A DNA stretch of 5,493 nt from an uncultured Bacilli bacterium (GCA_951800155.1 CATOJL010000096.1:1-5493); one strand, 5' to 3'. Counted from the first letter of the stretch, positions 1-5,476 are shown. Program-made: numbers and translations. The notes: generated by a model from the sequence alone, not told the origin.

Positions 1-81
1 AGATCTTTTGCCATTCTTTGTATAATCCTTAATAATATAAAATAAAGTAGTATTTTTAGATTTAGAAATTTTAAGCCTCAT
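1..81 (-). CDS. Transposase N-terminal fragment, IS1634-like (runs off left edge)
   Basis: Reading leftward from an ATG at 81-79, the frame is open to base 1 and gives 27 residues beginning MRLKISKSKNTTLFYIIKDY. An N-terminus of the form M-x-L-(K/R)-(I/V)-SKSKN, then a short strand and a KNGK/VNGK-type turn, is what I recall for IS1634-type (IS4 superfamily, DDE) transposases of Firmicutes. The rest of the protein, including the catalytic DDE residues, lies outside the window, so the family cannot be proved here. The start is well supported: AGGTG (complement of 89-93) sits 7 bases before the ATG, and a good leftward promoter lies just upstream. If the assignment is right, the enzyme would move its own insertion sequence by cut-and-paste. 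The gene is either intact beyond the edge or broken; this cannot be told. Confidence 0.5.
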   Translation of the reverse strand, partial: MRLKISKSKNTTLFYIIKDYTKNGKRS

Positions 82-112
82 ATTATTACACCTATCTATA
101 TCATATATTAAC

Positions 113-141
113 ATTATACAATACTCCACAATGGTACGCAA
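113..141 (-). promoter_or_regulatory. Sigma-A-type promoter of the transposase fragment
   Basis: On the minus strand TTGCGT (complement of 136-141) is followed after exactly 17 bases by a perfect TATAAT (complement of 113-118). Transcription would begin near base 106 and give a leader of about 25 bases before the ATG at 81. The -35 box overlaps the first codons of the rightward ORF at 131. Confidence 0.6.
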
Positions 142-274
142 TAGCAAAAAGATAAAAAAACTAGATTTTTCAATATCTAGAGAAGATTTTTATAATACAA
201 CTGTCAAACTAGGGGAAATGACAAAAAGACTTGTCAAATTAGGAGAACAGTCTTTAGAAAATAGAAGTAATTAA
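131..274 (+). CDS. Small ORF of unknown function, possibly the 3' remnant of an interrupted gene
   Basis: An ATG at 131 opens a 47-codon frame ending in TAA at 272-274. The product is highly charged and lysine-rich, ending TKRLVKLGEQSLENRSN. It has no membrane segment and no motif I recognise. There is no ribosome binding site before the ATG, and its first codons overlap the leftward transposase promoter. The frame is open further upstream to base 41, but that part reads as hydrophobic low-complexity sequence and is probably not coding. An intrinsic terminator follows the stop directly, which suggests that the stop is the true end of a rightward gene. The simplest reading is the C-terminal tail of a gene cut by insertion of the element on the left. 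A short genuine gene or a chance ORF are alternatives. Confidence 0.3.
   Translation: MVRNSKKIKKLDFSISREDFYNTTVKLGEMTKRLVKLGEQSLENRSN
161..180. repeat. Short inverted repeat CTAGAT-N8-ATCTAG
   Basis: Perfect 6-base arms at 161-166 and 175-180 flank 8 T/A-rich bases. It lies inside the small ORF, 20 bases beyond the -35 box of the transposase promoter, about where the end of the element could be. Six-base arms are common by chance in AT-rich DNA, so function is uncertain. Confidence 0.25.
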
Positions 275-300
275 AAAGAGTCGAAAGACTTTTTTTTCTT
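273..300 (+). terminator. Intrinsic terminator after the small ORF
   Basis: AGTC (279-282) and GACT (287-290) pair around a GAAA tetraloop. The stem extends through a G-U pair (278/291) and several A-T pairs, and the right arm runs into seven Ts (291-297) then CTT. It starts at the stop codon of the ORF ending at 274 and isolates that transcript from gpsB. Confidence 0.75.
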
Positions 301-309
301 CTAATTTTG

Positions 310-318
310 TGCTATAAT
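310..318 (+). promoter_or_regulatory. Possible extended -10 promoter upstream of gpsB
   Basis: TGC-TATAAT at 310-318 is a perfect extended -10 element just after the terminator. No clear -35 box lies 17 bases upstream; those bases are part of the T run. It would be a second, upstream start for gpsB, weaker in support than the promoter at 355-383. Confidence 0.35.
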
Positions 319-354
319 TGGAAAGAAGAATATAAAACTGTACAATAGCATAAA

Positions 355-383
355 TTGACAAATATATAAAAATTTTATAAAAT
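355..383 (+). promoter_or_regulatory. Main promoter of gpsB
   Basis: A perfect TTGACA at 355-360, a 17-base spacer and TAAAAT at 378-383. Transcription would start near 390, leaving a leader of about 20 bases before the GTG start at 412. The ATG at 382 falls inside the -10 box, so it cannot be the start on this transcript. Confidence 0.75.
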
Positions 384-411
384 GTTGGTACATAGTTTCG
401 GAGGTGATTTT

Positions 412-738
412 GTGTATCAAGATAGAATATTACTTACAGGAAAAGATATTCTTGAAAAAGAGTTTAAAATTGACACAAGAGGTTACCGTCCCCAAGAAGT
501 AGATAAGTTTTTAGATGTAGTGATTCGCGATTATGAAGAATTTTTTGCTATTATTAAGGAAATTGAAAGTGAAAAAAAAGAATTAATTGAGGATAATATC
601 AAATTAAAACAAGCGGTTCGAAATTTACGAACGAAATTAGATGTACTTCATGAGGATTCTGGAACTGGTGTAAACAATGCTGATTTACTTAGAAGATTAT
701 CCAACTTAGAAAAAATTATATATGGGAAAGATGAATAA
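412..738 (+). CDS. gpsB: Cell cycle protein GpsB (DivIVA-domain)
   Basis: GpsB is a small cytoplasmic coiled-coil protein at the septum and side wall. It docks class A penicillin-binding proteins and other wall factors and helps PBP1 shuttle between elongation and division. The product is 108 residues, close to B. subtilis GpsB (98). The N-terminal DivIVA-type domain (about 8-40) carries KDILEKEF and RGYRPQEVDKFLD. Tyr25, Asp31 and Asp35 match the residues of B. subtilis GpsB that form the PBP-binding groove. A coiled coil follows (about 38-80), then a linker, then the C-terminal oligomerisation helix DLLRRLSNLEKIIYG, a GpsB hallmark not found in DivIVA proper. I chose GTG 412 over ATG 382 because GGAGGTGA (400-407) is correctly spaced before it, 382 lies in the promoter, and the family N-terminus aligns from here. 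The stop codon lies inside the first stem of rnpB, the same neighbour as in Bacillus. Confidence 0.95.
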   Translation: MYQDRILLTGKDILEKEFKIDTRGYRPQEVDKFLDVVIRDYEEFFAIIKEIESEKKELIEDNIKLKQAVRNLRTKLDVLHEDSGTGVNNADLLRRLSNLEKIIYGKDE

Positions 739-1098
739 TATTTTGACAAACGCTGCATTCTTGTAATGTAGAGGAAAGTCCATGCTCGCACAGTCTGCGA
801 TGACTGTAGTGTTCATGCTTAGGGAAAAAATAACCTAAGGTAAAACAAGTGTTTTAACGGCTCCGAAATAACCTAAGTCATTCGATATGGTTAAATTAGG
901 TGTAAAAGTGCCATAGTGACGAAAAAACTAGAAATGGTGGAAGTGGAACGTGGTAAACCCCATGAGCGAGAAACCTAAATTATGGTAAGGGAACTTAAAC
1001 GAAGGAATAAAACGGAGTTTAGGAAGGCAATGTGCCTTAGATAAATGTTTGTCACCTCAAATGAGGAACAGAACATGGCTTATAAAATATTATTTTTT
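734..1098 (+). ncRNA. rnpB: RNase P RNA, class B (Bacillus type)
   Basis: This is the catalytic RNA of ribonuclease P, which with the RnpA protein cuts the 5' leader from pre-tRNAs. Conserved core blocks are present in order: GAGGAAAGTCC followed by ATGCTC at 771-788 (5' strand of P4 and flanks), AGTGCCATAGTGACGAA near 907-923, AGAAATGGTGGAAGTGGAACG then TGGTAAACCCC, GAGCGAGAAACC near 964, and ACAGAACATGGCTTA at 1068-1082 (3' strand of P4). Local hairpins include CTTAGG/CCTAAG (818-823/834-839), GGC/GCC near 1026 and CCTC/GAGG (1055-1058/1063-1066). The terminal stem P1 is an 11-base perfect pairing of AATAATATTTT (734-744) with AAAATATTATT (1084-1094), and T1093-1098 gives a U-rich 3' end. 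The pattern resembles the B. subtilis RNA (about 400 nt) in a slightly shorter form. The exact ends are inferred from P1. No convincing separate promoter is visible inside the end of gpsB, so it may be cut from a gpsB transcript or use a weak internal promoter. Confidence 0.95.
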
Positions 1099-1459
1099 GT
1101 ATACCAAGTCATTTTATAAAAAAATGCGTATGGTTTTTGCATAAAATAGAATGAAAATACAGGAATGAAAAACTAGAATCTTAATGTTTGTATACATTTA
1201 GGTTGTTAGAAATGTAGATAAAGAAGGTAACGGAAGAGTGAAGGCAAAAGATAGATCGTTTTCGATTTCATAGAGTGAAAAAATGGATGTAAGAGAAAGT
1301 ATAGAACAAAAAAACAAAATGAGAAAAGAAGGTAGGAACTAGTAAAAGCAAGGGTTCTCCTTTCGGATCGGTTACAGGATTAAGGAAGAAACGTTTAGGG
1401 ATAGACCTAGATATACGAAGTTCGTTTTACATTTTGTTCTTTATGAAAGGAAGTGGCCA
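1099..1459 (+). other. Gene-free interval with potential RNA structure upstream of rodZ
   Basis: No ORF longer than about 20 codons with a ribosome binding site is seen on the plus strand. The only one of note is ATG 1283 to TAG, 19 codons with no ribosome binding site. Possible structures are an AGATCG/CGATTT hairpin with a TTTT loop (1253-1268), AAGG-(TA)-GGAAC pairing with GTTCTCCTT (1329-1339/1354-1362), TAGG/CCTA (1396-1399/1406-1409), and a palindrome ACGAA-G-TTCGT (1415-1425). A 9-base pairing AACAAAATG/CATTTTGTT (1313-1321/1430-1438) could enclose the last three. The direct repeat TTTGTATAC occurs at 1096-1104 and 1187-1195. I see no conserved core of a T-box, SAM, TPP, c-di-GMP or c-di-AMP riboswitch, nor of tmRNA, SRP RNA or 6S RNA. 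No clear -35/-10 pair for rodZ is visible. It is probably the long 5' leader of rodZ-pgsA or an unrecognised RNA. Confidence 0.5.
1446..1453 (+). promoter_or_regulatory. Ribosome binding site of rodZ
   Basis: AAAGGAAG at 1446-1453, 6 bases before ATG 1460. It decides the rodZ start and lies just outside the possible 1313-1438 RNA fold. Confidence 0.6.
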
Positions 1460-1930
1460 ATGAAAGAAATCGGTGAAGCTTTAAGAGAGCAACGTGAAAA
1501 CATTGGTATTACAATAGAAGAGGCGGCATTAGATTTAAAACTAAAGGAAAGTCAAATCGAAGCGATTGAAAGTGGAGATAAAGAAGCTTTTCCAGATGTT
1601 TTCTATTTGAAGTACTTTATCCGTGATTATTCTAAGTATTTGGGTTTAAACTATGAGGATATGATTGATGAATTTAATGAATTTTTATTTGACTATACAT
1701 CAAAAATTAGCATAGAAGATATTAAAAAGGCAAGAAAACAAGTAAAGAATACATCTGAGGAGAAAAGGGTGGCTTCTCCTTATACAATAGAACATAGAAG
1801 AAAATACAATATTCCAAAATGGATTATATATATCTTCGTAGGTATTTTGGTTTTAGGTGTTTTCTTTATAGTTGTTCAAAAAATAAGTGATGCTGGGTCA
1901 AATCATGCAGGCGAAAATATTATAAAGTAG
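1460..1930 (+). CDS. rodZ: RodZ-like helix-turn-helix membrane protein (short form)
   Basis: RodZ links the MreB cytoskeleton to the membrane and helps maintain rod shape; the B. subtilis counterpart is YmfM. The product has 156 residues. Residues 1-70 form the HTH_25-type Xre-like domain (LREQRENIGITIEEAALDL), followed by the segment YLKYFIRDYSKYLGL at 49-63, characteristic of RodZ and used in MreB binding. A charged linker (about 80-118) leads to one membrane helix at about 120-140, preceded by the basic EHRRK, giving a cytoplasmic N-terminus. Only about 15 residues follow the helix. The outer DUF4115-type domain of typical RodZ (about 290-340 residues in total) is therefore missing, and the gene ends cleanly at TAG with no sign of a frameshift. 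pgsA starts 7 bases later, as in Bacillus, so the two are co-transcribed. A short membrane-anchored regulator of other function is possible, but the order favours RodZ. Confidence 0.85.
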   Translation: MKEIGEALREQRENIGITIEEAALDLKLKESQIEAIESGDKEAFPDVFYLKYFIRDYSKYLGLNYEDMIDEFNEFLFDYTSKISIEDIKKARKQVKNTSEEKRVASPYTIEHRRKYNIPKWIIYIFVGILVLGVFFIVVQKISDAGSNHAGENIIK

Positions 1931-1937
1931 GTGTTTT

Positions 1938-2567
1938 ATGAATTTACCAAATAAAATTACATTTGTGCGAATTGCACTATCGCTTTTCATTATTCTTTTA
2001 CTTCTTTTTCCATTTGATGCAACAGGACTTACTTTACCAACTCTATTTGTAGATGAATCAATTGTTGTAGATATTCGTTATTTTATTTGTGGAGTTTTAT
2101 TTATTATTGCTTCTTTTACGGATTTTGTTGATGGGTATTTGGCAAGAAAAACAAATCAAGTAACTGATTTTGGGAAAATGATGGACGCTATTGCAGATAA
2201 GGTTTTAGTAGATTCTGTTTTGATTATTTTAGCTTCAACAGGTTTTATTTCAGCAGTAGTAACCGTTATTATTGTCGTTCGGGATATCGTTGTAGATTCT
2301 ATAAAAATGGTCGCAGGAAATAAAGGCGCTGTTGTATCTGCAAGTAAAAGTGGAAAATTGAAAACGGTTTTTTTGATGTTTGGGATTGCTCTTACTTTAT
2401 TTTACAATCTTCCCTTTGAATTAATGAATTTAAAAGTGGCAGATGCTTGCTTAATTGTTGCCGCTGCTCTTTCTATTCTATCTGCGATTCAGTATTATAA
2501 TTTAAATAAGCAATATATTTCCATGCAAGCAGAAAATATAGAAAGTGTGGAAAAAATAGACATTTAG
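1938..2567 (+). CDS. pgsA: CDP-diacylglycerol--glycerol-3-phosphate 3-phosphatidyltransferase
   Basis: PgsA condenses CDP-diacylglycerol with sn-glycerol 3-phosphate to make phosphatidylglycerol phosphate, the committed step to phosphatidylglycerol and cardiolipin, in the cytoplasmic membrane. The 209-residue product begins MNLPNKITFVRI, the usual PgsA opening. It carries the complete CDP-alcohol phosphotransferase signature D-G-x2-A-R-x8-G-x3-D-x3-D: Asp65-Gly66, Ala69-Arg70, Gly79, Asp83 and Asp87, with Asp62 just before. Hydrophobic segments lie near 8-28, 47-62, 88-118, 143-160 and 168-186, as in this polytopic family. VRD at 114-116 and the KSGKLKT stretch at 137-143 also match PgsA. It is slightly longer than B. 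subtilis PgsA (193) because of the loop at 29-46 and a polar tail. The ribosome binding site TAGGTG (1928-1933) reuses the rodZ stop codon, implying translational coupling. A terminator follows at once. Confidence 0.93.
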   Translation: MNLPNKITFVRIALSLFIILLLLFPFDATGLTLPTLFVDESIVVDIRYFICGVLFIIASFTDFVDGYLARKTNQVTDFGKMMDAIADKVLVDSVLIILASTGFISAVVTVIIVVRDIVVDSIKMVAGNKGAVVSASKSGKLKTVFLMFGIALTLFYNLPFELMNLKVADACLIVAAALSILSAIQYYNLNKQYISMQAENIESVEKIDI

Positions 2568-2597
2568 AAAAAATCGGGTAAAGCGATTTTTTTTCTT
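2568..2597 (+). terminator. Intrinsic terminator of rodZ-pgsA
   Basis: AAAAAATCG (2568-2576) pairs perfectly with CGATTTTTT (2584-2592) around a 7-base loop, and the T run continues to 2594. It begins on the base after the pgsA stop codon. It separates the lipid/shape operon from recA. Confidence 0.8.
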
Positions 2598-2624
2598 TTG
2601 TTTAAAAGCACTTACAAATTTTAA

Positions 2625-2638
2625 CAAACAAATGTTCG
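2625..2638 (+). promoter_or_regulatory. Probable LexA (DinR) SOS box of recA
   Basis: CAAACAAATGTTCG matches 12 of 14 positions of the Bacillus-type LexA operator CGAACATATGTTCG. The right half GTTCG is perfect; the left half has A in place of the first G of GAAC. It ends 9 bases upstream of the recA -35 box, a reasonable place for repression. LexA itself is not in the window. Confidence 0.7.
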
Positions 2639-2647
2639 AAAAAAGTA

Positions 2648-2676
2648 TTGACAGTGAAAAAAATATAGTATATACT
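2648..2676 (+). promoter_or_regulatory. Promoter of recA
   Basis: A perfect TTGACA at 2648-2653, a 17-base spacer and TATACT at 2671-2676. Transcription would begin near 2683, giving a leader of about 23 bases. The -10 box is part of a 10-base palindrome AGTATATACT (2667-2676), and GGTATACC (2678-2685), another palindrome, covers the likely start site. Confidence 0.85.
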
Positions 2677-2705
2677 GGGTATACCAAACGTGAGGAGGAA
2701 ACAAG

Positions 2706-3737
2706 ATGGTAAAGTCACAAACAGATAAAACATTAGATCAGGTATTAGCTGATATTGAAAAACAATTTGGAAAAGGTTCTGTCATGAAATTAGGGGATCA
2801 TGAACATAGAGAGATTGATGTGATTTCGAGTGGATCACTATCACTAGATATTGCACTTGGAATAGGAGGATATCCTAAAGGAAGAATTATTGAAATTTAT
2901 GGACCAGAATCCAGTGGAAAAACAACATTTGCTCTACATGCGATTGCAGAGGCTCAAAAAAAAGGTGGACGAGCTGCCTTTATTGATGCCGAACATGCTC
3001 TAGATCCAACCTATGCAAAAAAAATAGGGGTGGATATTGATAATCTTTTATTATCACAACCTGATAATGGGGAACAGGCACTCGAAATTTGTGAGGCTTT
3101 GGTTCGCAGTGGTGCAATTAGTGTTATTGTAATTGACTCTGTTGCCGCTTTAGTACCACAGGCTGAAATTGAAGGGGAAATGGGAGATGTCCATGTTGGC
3201 CTTCAAGCAAGATTGATGAGTCAAGCTCTTAGAAAGCTGTCTGGTGTTATTAATAAAACCAATACAGTAGCTATTTTTATTAATCAACTTCGTGAAAAAG
3301 TAGGTGTGATGTTTGGAAATCCAGAAACGACACCAGGAGGTCGTGCGTTAAAATTTTATTCTTCTGTTCGATTAGAAATTCGTCGTTCAGAACAGATTAA
3401 GAGTGGAACGGATATTACTGGAAATAAGACCAATATAAAAGTTGTTAAGAATAAAATGGCCCCTCCTTTTAAAAGTTGCACAGTGGATATTATGTATGGA
3501 GAAGGTGTTTCTAAAGAAGGTGAAATTGTTGATATAGCAAGTGATCTTGGAATCATTGAAAAAAGTGGTGCATGGTATGCCTATAAAGGAGAGAAGCTAG
3601 GACAGGGAAAGGAAAATGTAAAAGAGTTATTTAAGAAGAATTCCGCTTTGCGGGAAGAAATATCGAAACAAGTTCGCATGCGATTTGAATTGGATGGGCA
3701 AACACCTTTAGAAAAAGAGGAAATAGAAACGGTATAG
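2706..3737 (+). CDS. recA: DNA recombinase RecA
   Basis: RecA forms ATP-dependent filaments on single-stranded DNA, drives strand exchange in recombinational repair, and triggers LexA self-cleavage in the SOS response. The 343-residue product has the usual length and is complete. It shows the N-terminal oligomerisation helix (about 1-30), Walker A GPESSGKT at 66-73 and the EHALDP region at 96-101. Walker B (VIVIDS) lies at 140-145 and the loop L1 region (EIEGEMGDVHVGLQARLMSQ) at about 154-173. FINQLREKVG is at 191-200, and loop L2 with FGNPETTPGGRALKFY at about 203-218. The C-terminal domain starts near 270, and the acidic tail ends KEEIETV. The start is fixed by AGGAGG (2693-2698), 7 bases before ATG. 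It stands alone between terminators and is probably SOS-induced. B. subtilis has cinA directly upstream; it is absent here. Confidence 0.99.
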   Translation: MVKSQTDKTLDQVLADIEKQFGKGSVMKLGDHEHREIDVISSGSLSLDIALGIGGYPKGRIIEIYGPESSGKTTFALHAIAEAQKKGGRAAFIDAEHALDPTYAKKIGVDIDNLLLSQPDNGEQALEICEALVRSGAISVIVIDSVAALVPQAEIEGEMGDVHVGLQARLMSQALRKLSGVINKTNTVAIFINQLREKVGVMFGNPETTPGGRALKFYSSVRLEIRRSEQIKSGTDITGNKTNIKVVKNKMAPPFKSCTVDIMYGEGVSKEGEIVDIASDLGIIEKSGAWYAYKGEKLGQGKENVKELFKKNSALREEISKQVRMRFELDGQTPLEKEEIETV

Positions 3738-3761
3738 ACAAAAGGGCTAACCGTTTTTTTC
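3727..3761 (+). terminator. Intrinsic terminator of recA, overlapping its last codons
   Basis: AAACGGT (3727-3733) pairs with ACCGTTT (3750-3756), and TAG (3735-3737, the stop codon) with CTA (3747-3749), leaving A3734 as a bulge and a 9-base loop. Ts continue to 3760. The left arm lies wholly within the recA 3' end, so a ribosome finishing recA would cover it. Confidence 0.75.
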
Positions 3762-3790
3762 TTGATTTATGAATGGATAAATGATACAAT
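3762..3790 (+). promoter_or_regulatory. Promoter of rny with extended -10
   Basis: TTGATT at 3762-3767, a 17-base spacer and TACAAT at 3785-3790, with TGA at 3782-3784 giving an extended -10. It begins directly after the recA terminator. The start would be near 3797, with a leader of about 53 bases that holds a small hairpin GCTA-GAAGA-TAGC (3811-3823). Confidence 0.75.
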
Positions 3791-3849
3791 GAGATTGGTA
3801 AGAATAATTGGCTAGAAGATAGCTATATAGAAATGAATGGAGGAATTGT

Positions 3850-5403
3850 ATGGAAAACATTCTTTTCTCTATTCTTTTAGTCCTCATTGGACTTTTTGTT
3901 GGAATTATTTTGATTAGTATCATAAATTATATGCGTGGATCTTCTGCTTTAAAGAAAGCAGAACAAATTATAGAAGATGCAAAAAAAGAAGCAGATAAAA
4001 CAAGAAGAGATAATATTTTGGAGTGTAAGGAAGAAACACATCGTTTAAGAGTAGAAGCTGAAAAAGAAATTAAAGAAAAAAAAGTGGAGATTAAAGAAGC
4101 AGAAGAAAGAATTTTTACGAGAGAGGCAAATATGGATCGTAGAGATTCAACACTCCAAAATCGAGAAGAAATGCTAGAAGAGAAGGAAAATAATTTAATA
4201 AATAAACAAAAAGATGTCCAAAAGGAACAAGAAGAGGTAGAGAAAATTAAAAATGAACAAGTTGCGTTATTGGAACATATTGCTGGATATTCAAAGGAAC
4301 AGGCTAGAGAATTGGTTTTAAAACGTGTAGAAGATATGATGAATTTAGAAATAGCTGCTTATATTAAGGAAAGAGAAAATGAGGCTAGACTAGAAGCAGA
4401 TAAGAAGTCAAAATCTTTACTTATCTCTTGTATGCAAAAATATGCAAGTGATGTTGCAAATGAACAAACCGTAACCGTAGTATCTCTTCCAAATGATGAG
4501 ATGAAAGGAAGAATTATCGGCCGTGAAGGAAGAAATATACGTACGATTGAAGCTGTAACTGGAGTTGATTTAATTATAGATGATACGCCAGAAGCTATTG
4601 TCTTATCTTCTTTTGATCCCTTTAGAAGAGAGATAGCGAAATTGACTATTGAAACACTAATAAAAGATGGAAGAATTCATCCTACAAGAATCGAGGAAGT
4701 ATACGACAAGGTTTCTAAGGATATGCAGGCAAAGGTCCGTGAATACGGGGAAGAGGCTTTATTTGAACTTGGAATTACAAAAGTGGAATCTGATTTGATT
4801 GACTTAATTGGTAAACTTCATTTTCGAACTAGTTATGGACAAAATGCGTTAAAGCATTCTATCGAGGTAGCTCATTTATCTGGTTTAGTTGCTGCTGAAA
4901 TGAATGAAAATGTCATGATTGCTAAAAGGGCAGGACTTCTTCATGATATAGGAAAAGCAATTGATCATGAAATTGAGGGAAGTCATGTGACAATTGGTAG
5001 TGAATTGGCTCGTAAATACAAAGAAAATGAAACGGTTATTAATGCAATTGAGTCACATCATGGAGATACAGAAGCAACTAATGTAATTGCAGTGATTGTT
5101 GCTATAGCTGACACTCTATCAGCATCACGTCCTGGTGCCCGAAGTGATTCTTTAGAAAATTATGTAAAACGTTTACAGGATTTAGAGGCAATTGCTAGTG
5201 GTTTTGCAGGTATAGATAAAACGTATGCAGTTCAAGCTGGTAGAGAAATACGTGTTATTGTTAAGCCAGAAGAAATTGATGATGTAGGTAGTTATAAAGT
5301 AGCAAGGGATATTAAAACAAAAATAGAAAATGAACTTCAATATCCGGGAACAATTAAGGTAACAGTTATTCGGGAAGTAAGAGCACAGGAAGAGGCTAAA
5401 TAA
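3850..5403 (+). CDS. rny: Ribonuclease Y, membrane-anchored endoribonuclease
   Basis: RNase Y is the main initiator of mRNA decay and operon processing in many Firmicutes, acting as an endonuclease at the membrane. The 517-residue product matches the usual length (B. subtilis about 520). Residues 1-26 are a single N-terminal membrane helix, followed by a long charged coiled coil (about 30-190), rich in Lys, Glu and Arg, that serves in dimerisation. A KH domain (about 207-275) has the GxxG loop GREG at 224-227 and the RNA-binding segment RIIGREGRNIRTIE. The HD domain (about 332-425) has His336, the diagnostic His365-Asp366 in LLHDIGK, His379, the HH pair 403-404 and Asp421, the expected metal ligands. 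The family C-terminal region follows to the end, with SRPGARSD at 426-433. The start is set by GGAGG (3839-3843), 6 bases before ATG. It follows recA, as in Bacillus, but with its own promoter and terminator. All key residues are intact. Confidence 0.97.
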   Translation: MENILFSILLVLIGLFVGIILISIINYMRGSSALKKAEQIIEDAKKEADKTRRDNILECKEETHRLRVEAEKEIKEKKVEIKEAEERIFTREANMDRRDSTLQNREEMLEEKENNLINKQKDVQKEQEEVEKIKNEQVALLEHIAGYSKEQARELVLKRVEDMMNLEIAAYIKERENEARLEADKKSKSLLISCMQKYASDVANEQTVTVVSLPNDEMKGRIIGREGRNIRTIEAVTGVDLIIDDTPEAIVLSSFDPFRREIAKLTIETLIKDGRIHPTRIEEVYDKVSKDMQAKVREYGEEALFELGITKVESDLIDLIGKLHFRTSYGQNALKHSIEVAHLSGLVAAEMNENVMIAKRAGLLHDIGKAIDHEIEGSHVTIGSELARKYKENETVINAIESHHGDTEATNVIAVIVAIADTLSASRPGARSDSLENYVKRLQDLEAIASGFAGIDKTYAVQAGREIRVIVKPEEIDDVGSYKVARDIKTKIENELQYPGTIKVTVIREVRAQEEAK

Positions 5404-5424
5404 ATAGAATAGGATGCTGAGATT

Positions 5425-5453
5425 AAGGTGATTTAGAAGATCACTTTTTTTAT
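5425..5453 (+). terminator. Intrinsic terminator of rny
   Basis: AAGGTGAT (5425-5432) pairs with ATCACTTT (5440-5447, one G-U pair) around a 7-base loop, then Ts to 5451. It lies about 20 bases after the rny stop. Confidence 0.8.
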
Positions 5454-5470
5454 TGTGTTAAAAAATGAAG

Positions 5471-5476
5471 TTGACA
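5471..5476 (+). promoter_or_regulatory. Possible -35 box of the next gene
   Basis: A perfect TTGACA follows the rny terminator, where a new rightward promoter would be expected. The matching -10 would start at about 5494, outside the window, so it cannot be confirmed. Confidence 0.35.

Noticed and set aside
1096..1195. Repeat TTTGTATAC at 1096-1104 and 1187-1195 as a CRISPR or promoter repeat
   Set aside because: There are only two 9-base copies, 91 bases apart, of an AT-rich word. No further copies and no matching -35 boxes were seen.
1283..1342. 19-codon ORF before rodZ as a leader peptide
   Set aside because: It has no ribosome binding site and no run of a regulatory amino acid, and there is no terminator/antiterminator pair with a T run after it.
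1329..1390. T-box or other known riboswitch in the rodZ leader
   Set aside because: AGGGTTCTCC recalls the T-box only in its first bases. The conserved GGGTGG-ACCGCG part, Stem I motifs and terminator are missing. SAM, TPP, c-di-GMP and c-di-AMP cores are also absent.
1099..1459. Hidden tRNA, tmRNA or SRP RNA gene
   Set aside because: No GGTTCGAATCC-type T arm with CCA-end acceptor pairing, no tmRNA 5' GGGG-type end and no SRP GGAAGCA-like apical motif could be found.
2502..2687. Leftward 61-codon ORF over the pgsA end and recA control region
   Set aside because: It covers the pgsA 3' end, a terminator, the LexA box and the recA promoter, and its sequence is just the Phe/Lys-rich reading of AT-rich DNA. 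It has no family match and is a shadow.
3356..3556. Leftward 66-codon ORF inside recA
   Set aside because: It lies wholly within the conserved recA coding region on the other strand and has no recognisable protein features.
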